NCBI GenBank assembly: GCA_016808115.1
Contig: JAEQBH010002195.1
Coordinates: 1-64,000 of the forward strand
Length of the DNA: 64,000 nucleotides
Source of the DNA: Tetrastigma voinierianum
Taxonomy: Eukaryota; Streptophyta; Magnoliopsida; Vitales; Vitaceae
Direction of reading: 5' to 3'
A program made the position numbers and the translations under genes. The notes beneath the pieces were generated by a model. The model was not told the origin of the DNA. It ran no database searches and saw only the letters and a list, made by a program, of their open reading frames with translations. This document shows, piece after piece, positions 57,897 through 64,000 of the stretch (positions within the stretch are counted from its first letter, which is position 1; the number at the start of each line of letters is the position of its first letter).

Positions 57897-59842
57897 GGAT
57901 TTGTTTATTTGTTCGGATTTTAAGAATTTGGTTTACATTATTCTTTAGTCCAGACATGGTTTAGCAGTCAGTTTAATTCCTCGGTTTCAATAAAGTATAC
58001 TTACTTTTATTTGTTAGTTATTGATAAATGGTTTATATTTTTAAGTCCTATGTCACATAGTATTATCTTTATTGAAAATGCGATGATGAGCAATTTCCTT
58101 TATCTAAAGAAAGGAAGGTTTCAAATGAAACCTATATGTGGCATTACGATTGTGTCATATTAATTCTAGTAAATTCATGGTTTGGTTAAAAGTGGAATTT
58201 TAAATTCCTTGATCTTTGGGCTACCAGTATATGAATCATGTTTAGAAGGAAGTAAGAGTACAAAGAGGCCCTTCAAGGCCAAAATCGTGCCTTATACGAT
58301 TTGGAATTGGTACACACTAATGTATGTGGACGATAGGCGTTCAAGTAGGCGGGTATAGTATTTCATCACATTTGCGATGACTACTCAGTATGGGTTATGT
58401 TTACCTAATGCGCCATAAGTGAAGCTTTGCAGTAAATTTCGAGTATAAGGCTGACCCGAAAAGCAGTGGTGTCGTATCAAAGCGGCTTAGTCGGTAGAAA
58501 TTTGTTTGTGAATAATTATGCGGAAGTTCAAGTCTTACTTGGCTCAAGAGGGATAATATCTCGATTATGTCTCCTGGAACCGCCTCGGCAAAAATGGAGT
58601 CTCACGAAAGGAGAAATAGAACCCTTTTAGATATGGTGAGTCGATGCTCAGTTATTCATCATTACAGATAGATTGCAGGGATATGCCTTAGAAGCATTTA
58701 TACATACTAAATTTAGTTCCATCTAAATCGTTTCAAAACACCCATAGAATTATGGAAAGGGGCGTAAGCCCGACCAGATTTTCATATTAAGTTTAGGGTG
58801 CTCCGGCTGCGTCTTGGTATAGAAACAACAAAAGTTGGAATCTCGAGCGAGAAATATGTATGTTTATTGGCTACCTAAAGGGCGAGGTGGAATAGTCTAT
58901 GTCAAAGGAAAAGAAGATGATATAGTGAGTACTCATGCCACTTTCTTAGAAGAGGATTATATGAACAATTTTAAACCTAAGAGTAAAGTGGTTCTTGAAG
59001 AGCTTGACTCGGTTCGAGATCCTCCACAAAACTCTATTTTCCACCTATTTAATTGATGTTAAAGAGGAAAATGTACCAAAATGTCAGAAAGGTGAACAAA
59101 CGAAACAACTTAGGACCAAATTCAAGAAACTCTAGAACAAGAACATAATGAAGGGTGGTAAATCCACGAGCCTTAAAACTTGGATCCATACGTACATATG
59201 CAATGACCAATGCGACAAGCTTCGTAGTGGGAGGCGTACGTAAACACGAGGTATGCCTTGTCGGGAGAGACTTATCAAGTCGTTTTGGATAATCGATGGC
59301 GACTACACCACATACGAAGGCATTGTAGAGGATGTTGATGTGCAAGAGTGGAAAGAAAAAGGCAATGGGTATGAGATGGAATCTATGGGTTTCTAACTTC
59401 GATTTGGTCTCTTATAGAAGCACCTAAAGGGGTAAAGCCAATTGGGTGTAAGTGGATCTACAAGAAGAGGACCCGAGATGGGAAGGTTGAAACCTTCAGC
59501 TAGATTGGTGGCAAGGTTACACCCCGAGGGTATAGATTACCAAGTAGAAACTTTTGGCGGTAGTCATGGCAAATGCAATGGGATTATCTTAGTTATGCTT
59601 GACAACTCTGATTACGAGATTTGGCGATGGATGTCAGCAGTTTTCTAAATGGAGAGAGTGGAAGAAGATATCTATATCGTGGCAAGAAAGGTTCATAGCC
59701 TTAAGTCAAGAACACACATGGTTTCTGAGTTGCATAGGTGTTATGGGCTTAGCGAGCATCAGGAGTCATGGAAAATCAGGTTTGATCAAGTTATCAAATT
59801 ATATGGATTTGAGAAAAGTCCTGATGAACCATGTGAATACAA
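57897..59842 (+). pseudogene. Copia segment on the + strand: pre-integrase, integrase, RT start
   Basis: Opposite in orientation to its neighbours. It starts at the FKRNLV point, followed by the GAG_pre-integrase domain (KGRFQMKPICGI-like at about 58115), a zinc-finger region with RPFKAK near 58267 and DDYS near 58377. An integrase tail (ATFLEEDYMNNFKPKSKVVL) is at 58951-59010. The RT start GVKPIGCKWIYKKR lies at 59427-59470 and RT reads on to GFEKSPDEPCEYN at 59842. There the LTR at 59843 cuts it before the YVDD box. Confidence 0.8.
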
Positions 59843-60282
59843 TGTATGATAGATATATTTTCATCACCCATTACTAACCTTTAGTAGTCGAGAAAATCTC
59901 TTAGAATCACGGGACCTTCAGTATTCTACGTGACGGTCTGCGTGTGGGCGCACTGATCACAAAAACTAGATCGAAAAACACTCTGAAACCTTTGAACACA
60001 TTTACCGCATCTCTAGTGTTTTCATAAACACAGGCTAATCGACTTCTCTATTTGGAGGCTAGGAAGCCGGTGTATTTATAGGCGCTAACCCCAACCATTC
60101 AGGGTTTTATAACACCTTGGGCTTTATAACACCTTGGGCCCAATAAAATGGGCTCCATCTTGTATCTTAATAATCAGTTAAATGGGCTCTGTCATCTAAT
60201 GAGCTAGCTTGGGGATCCTATGGCCCATTATTAATTAAGGCTCTTGATCGCGGTCTGATTGCTTGCGGGCATAAATCCGACA
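59843..60282 (-). repeat. Copia LTR copy 3, inserted in the + strand RT
   Basis: It is homologous to the other two LTR copies, with a TATAAATA box at 60073-60080 (minus). Its left end interrupts an open + strand RT stretch at the codons for DEPC, showing a - strand element inserted into (or recombined with) a + strand relative. Confidence 0.86.
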
Positions 60283-61039
60283 ATCTCCACTTGCTTGAAG
60301 CAAAGGCCGGGGCCAGTAATCTTATCGGGGCTTTCTCCACTAAAAGCCCGGATGTAATTCCAAAATTAATAATGTTTTATAGTAATGTATTTTCTTTGTA
60401 AAATATCAATAATTAATTGATGATTTTACGTAAATCAACAAATTTATTTCATTCTCTGACTTATCGGTTTCTCCTTTGGATCCCATGCAACGGCCGGTGA
60501 CTTTCAATATCAAGTCAAGAAACATGTCAAGAGGATATTTCATACAAATTCCATTTGTATTTCATAAATACTTGATAATCAAAATACACCCATAATCCCC
60601 AATTATCAAGATATTGGTCGTTTAAAATAGGCCTCACTTATTGATAACTCAAAGAACCTGTAACTTAATTATCTATTTATAATATACTCGGGATTAAGAA
60701 AAATAACATATCTAATATGCTTTGAGATTTAATTCCTTTCTGAAATTTATCCTTGATTAAATCTCTTTGATTCCTCTCGAATGACCATAATTCATTCCAA
60801 TATTTTATAATAACCAAGGTGATCATTTCATAAAATATTCTTGATCTAAATAAAGTGCCCAACTTATTTAATAAGCGTGAACAATTCATTAATTATGAGA
60901 ACTTTGTGATCATGTCTTCAATAGACGTATCCATGGAGTCATATACATAATTAATCTGGACCTTATACGTAAATATAATGTGCAAAAAAAACTTCATTTA
61001 TATTGGAAGAAATGAAATTACAACTTGTCTTGCTCCTAG
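60283..61039 (-). other. Copia 3' untranslated region (segment C)
   Basis: Third copy of the ~750-bp region, directly comparable with 50967-51719 and 56439-57189. No coding content. Confidence 0.75.
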
Positions 61040-63462
61040 AGCTTCGCGTAACAACTCCACTCGCTTTAAAGTAAGCTTGGGACCCTCTTAAGACAGTACA
61101 ATTTTGTGCTTCACGAGCACGTTCGAGGAAGAGACTTAGTAAAAGTGCTGGCCCAGGTTCTCCTCGAGATTCTGTTTTTAGTAACCTTTGTATCTCTCCT
61201 CATCAATGAAGTCACGGATCAAGTGGTACTTTCTTAATATGTGTTTACGCTTTGTGAGACCTTGGTTCTTTGGGCGTACTACGGCCCCACTTTGTTATCA
61301 CCTGATGGGAGTAATGACCACGATCGCCAATTATCCATAGTCCAAAGAATTTCTTAAGCCATACGGCTTCCTTTGCGGCTTAGGATCTGACCACATATTC
61401 AACCGGGTTGTGGGTCGGTAACTTACAAGTCTGTTTAACCTCCTCGACAAATGGCTCCCAGGTTTAGGGTAAACACATATCCACGATGTTGATTCCTTGA
61501 GTCAATATCCCCTTGGAAATCACGAGTCAAACATAACCAAGTGTTTTAAGACTCCCCTTTGGAATACACCAACATATAATCCCGTTCTCTTTAAATACTT
61601 GAGTATATGTTTATTAATCCGATCTATGTTCTATCACGGATCGATTAGTGCAGGCAATACTCCCAGCTGCATAGCGAGATAAACAGTATAGCATAGCATA
61701 CATGAGACTACCAACGATTTGAAGCATAAGGTTTTTACTCATGAGTTCTTTCTCTTGAGGAGTTTTGGCGTTGCTCCTTAGAAAGATGAATTCCATGTAC
61801 GAAGGGTAGAAGTCCTTTTGGAATTTTCCATGCCAAACACAGTCACTATTTTGTAATGTAGGAGGCTTGGGATCAGCCCAACACCTTATTCTTAGGTCGT
61901 AAAAGTTTGATTCCTAGAATATAGTTAGCTTCACCCCGAGTCCTTCATAATAAATTGTTTTTCGAACAACCCTTCGTCGATAACACTTTCACATTGTTTC
62001 CAATTAACAGAATATCATCTACGTAAAGTACCAAAAAGACTACCACTATTCCTTGAATTTTCTTATACACACATGGTTCATCAGGACTTTTCTCAAATCC
62101 ATATAATTTGATAACTTGATCAAACCTGATGTTCCATGACTGGATGCTTTCTTAAGCCCATAAATAGACCTATGCGACTTATGAGCCATGTGTTCTTGAC
62201 TAAGGCTATGAACCCTTTGGTTCTTTGCATATGAATATCTTCTTCGACTCTCCATTTAGAAAAATTTGTTTTGACATCCATTGCCAAATCTCGTGTCCGA
62301 GGATTCTTCACTAAACTAAGATAATCCGAATGATTTAAGCATAGCTCTTGGCCGAAAAAGTTTCATCATAATCTATACCCTCTTTTGGGTGTAACCTTTT
62401 GCCACCAATCTAGCTTTGAAGGTTTCAACCTTCCCATCTGGTCCTCTCTTTCTCTTGTAGATCCACTTACACCCAATTGGTTTTACCCCTTTAGGTACTT
62501 CTATAAGAGACCAGGCGAGGTTAGAACCCATAGATTCCATCTCACGGTCGGAGTTGCCTTTTCATCTTGCACATCAACATCCTCGATGCCTCTTCGGTAT
62601 GTGGTAGGGTGGGTCATCGAGGATTATCAAAAGCGACTTGATAAGTCTCTCTGAAAGAATACCTTTGCGGGGTTCTGTCTCCAGTCTCCCCTTCACGAGT
62701 TTGTTGCATTGGTTGTTTGTACATGTCTGAGAAGGATCAGTTTTGCGGTTCGGGTGGATTACCAATCTCTTCATTATGTTCTTGTTCTTGAGTTTCTTTA
62801 ATTTGGTCCTGAGTTGTTTCCTGTGTTTGTTCACCTTCGGATACATTTTGTACATTTTCCCCTCTTTGAACATCAACAGGAAACAGGGGTGGAAAAATAG
62901 GAGTTTGTGGAGGATCTCGAAGCCCGGGTGAGCTTCTTCACAAACCACTTTACTCTTAGGTTTAAAATTGTTCATATAATCCTCTTCTAAGAAAGTGGCA
63001 TGAGTACTCTATCACCTTCTTTTCCTTTGGGTGTAGAATATTACCTCGTTCCCTTAGGGTATGATAAACATACACATTGCATTCGAGATTCCAGAAGCTT
63101 TTGTTGTTTTACGTACCAAGGCGTGTCTTCAGGCATGAAATCCTAATATGGTTCAAAATTTGGGCTTCGCCCTTTCCATAGTGTGGGTGTCTTTGAAGCA
63201 GTTTGAATGGAACTAAATTTAGTATGTCTGCGTTTGTTTCTAAGGCATATCCCTGACGGTCGGGTAATGATGAATAAGCGAGCATCGACCTCACCATATC
63301 TAAAAGGGTTCTATTTCTCCTTTGAGGACTCCATTTCTTTGAGGCATTCGGGGCGATGGTGAGATGTGCTTCCTCTTGAGCCAAGTAAGACTTGAACTCT
63401 CCAGACAAGTATTCACCGCCTCGGTCAGACCGAAGCTGCTTGATATGGACACCCAAATGTAA
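61040..63462 (-). pseudogene. Copia segment C: integrase, RT, RNase H
   Basis: Minus-strand landmarks: GVHIKQLRSDRGGEYLSGEF at about 63400-63456 (integrase core with DRGGEY), RRNRTLLDMVRSMLAYSSLP, then MNNFKPKSKVV near 62950 (integrase tail). RT follows with a YVDDIL box at about 62009-62026, MDVKTNF near 62260-62285 and YAMLY near 61690. The RNase H tail runs to about 61100. Integrase similarity stops abruptly at 63462, upstream of which + strand Copia begins. It retains the RNase H segment that element A lacks. Confidence 0.8.
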
Positions 63463-63476
63463 ATTTATTTTAAGAG

Positions 63477-64000
63477 GAATTTACATGGGAAACTAAGTAT
63501 TTTAAGAGGAATTTGGTTTCTGTTAGTTGTTTAGTTGAACATGGTTTAACAATGCAGTTTAATTCCTCAGTTTCAATAAGAGTAATAGCAGCTTTTTATT
63601 TGTTCGGGATTATTGATAAATGGTTTACATGTTTCCAACTCAGATGTCCTATAATGTATCACTATTGAAAATACGTGATAGGCAATTTCCTATATCTAGA
63701 AAGGAAGGTTTCAAATGAAACCTACATATGGCATTCTGATTGGGTCATATTAATTCTAGTGAATTCATGGGTTTTGGTTAAAGTGGAATTTTAAATTCCT
63801 TAATCTTTGAACCTATCCCCGTATGTGAATCATGTTTGGAAGGTAAAATGATAAAGAGGCCCTTCAAGGCCAAAGGAAATCGATGCCACTATGCGTTGGA
63901 ATTGGTACATCTTGTGTATGTGGACCCGATGAGCGTTGAACCGAGGCGGGTATGAGTATTTCATCACATTTCTTTGATGACTACTCAAGATATGGTTATG
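63477..64000 (+). pseudogene. Copia segment D on the + strand, cut by the window edge
   Basis: It begins TTTTAAGAGGAATTTGGTTT, the same internal point (FKRNLV) as the + strand segment at 57897. The pre-integrase region follows, then KEALQGQRKSMPLCVG-like sequence and a FDDYSRYGY integrase block at the end. The word TTTTAAGAGGAATTT is present twice (about 63475 and 63507). It continues past 64000. Confidence 0.78.

Noticed and set aside
1..64000. tRNA, rRNA and snRNA genes
   Set aside because: I looked for tRNA-like cloverleaf blocks and rRNA words; only primer-binding sites complementary to tRNA ends were seen.

Overview
This is nuclear DNA of a flowering plant, probably a dicot. It is almost entirely transposable-element sequence: Athila, Tat, Tekay/Del and Copia retrotransposons, a Mutator-like element with a ULP1-like gene, A+T-rich introns and spacers, and (TA)n microsatellites. 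I see no intact host gene, no rRNA or tRNA gene, no CRISPR and nothing bacterial. The species cannot be named from the sequence alone. Most coding remains carry frameshifts and stops, so domain positions below come from reading across frames and are approximate.

Layout. (1) 1-10999: an Athila-type Ty3/gypsy element on the + strand, with a 5' LTR cut by the window edge, tRNA-Asp-type primer site, gag, protease, RT, RNase H, integrase, a palindrome-rich repeat block, the env-position ORF and the 3' LTR. (2) 10999-18573: a Tat-lineage Ty3/gypsy element on the - strand, from its 5' LTR (18000-18573) through gag, protease, RT, RNase H and integrase to a ~60-bp tandem array and an antisense extra ORF. 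The Athila element interrupts that ORF, so Athila appears nested in Tat and the rest of Tat should lie left of the window. (3) 18693-20086: exon-like pieces of an unrecognised - strand host gene. Tat appears to sit in one of its introns. (4) 21091-28295: a Tekay/Del element with 2.9-kb LTRs but only 1.4 kb inside (partial gag, then the last codons of pol), i.e. a non-autonomous deletion derivative. (5) 30040-32873: a decayed YIP4-like (Yip1 family) gene fragment split by a probable 2.4-kb solo LTR.

(6) 34.2-35.5 kb: two unclassified tandem-repeat tracts, one built on a GTCGCGAC palindrome. (7) 36720-47782: an 11-kb Mutator-like element (MULE) with inverted terminal repeats, an extra internal copy of the terminal repeat, a mudrA-like transposase, a ULP1-like (peptidase C48) gene, and a ~340-bp tandem array beside the right terminus. 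(8) 49202-50517: a reversed Tekay-type LTR fragment. (9) 50518-64000: a cluster of one Copia family with three - strand LTR copies, - strand internal segments, and two + strand internal segments joined head-to-head to them. These form long inverted repeats.

Together the window records several rounds of nested insertion. The most interesting structures are the MULE with its ULP1-like passenger and subterminal satellite, the repeated head-to-head Copia inversions, the internally deleted Tekay element, and the GTCGCGAC palindrome blocks. The density of small indels in every element, including ones whose LTR copies keep long identical blocks, suggests that part of the damage may be sequencing or assembly error rather than decay.
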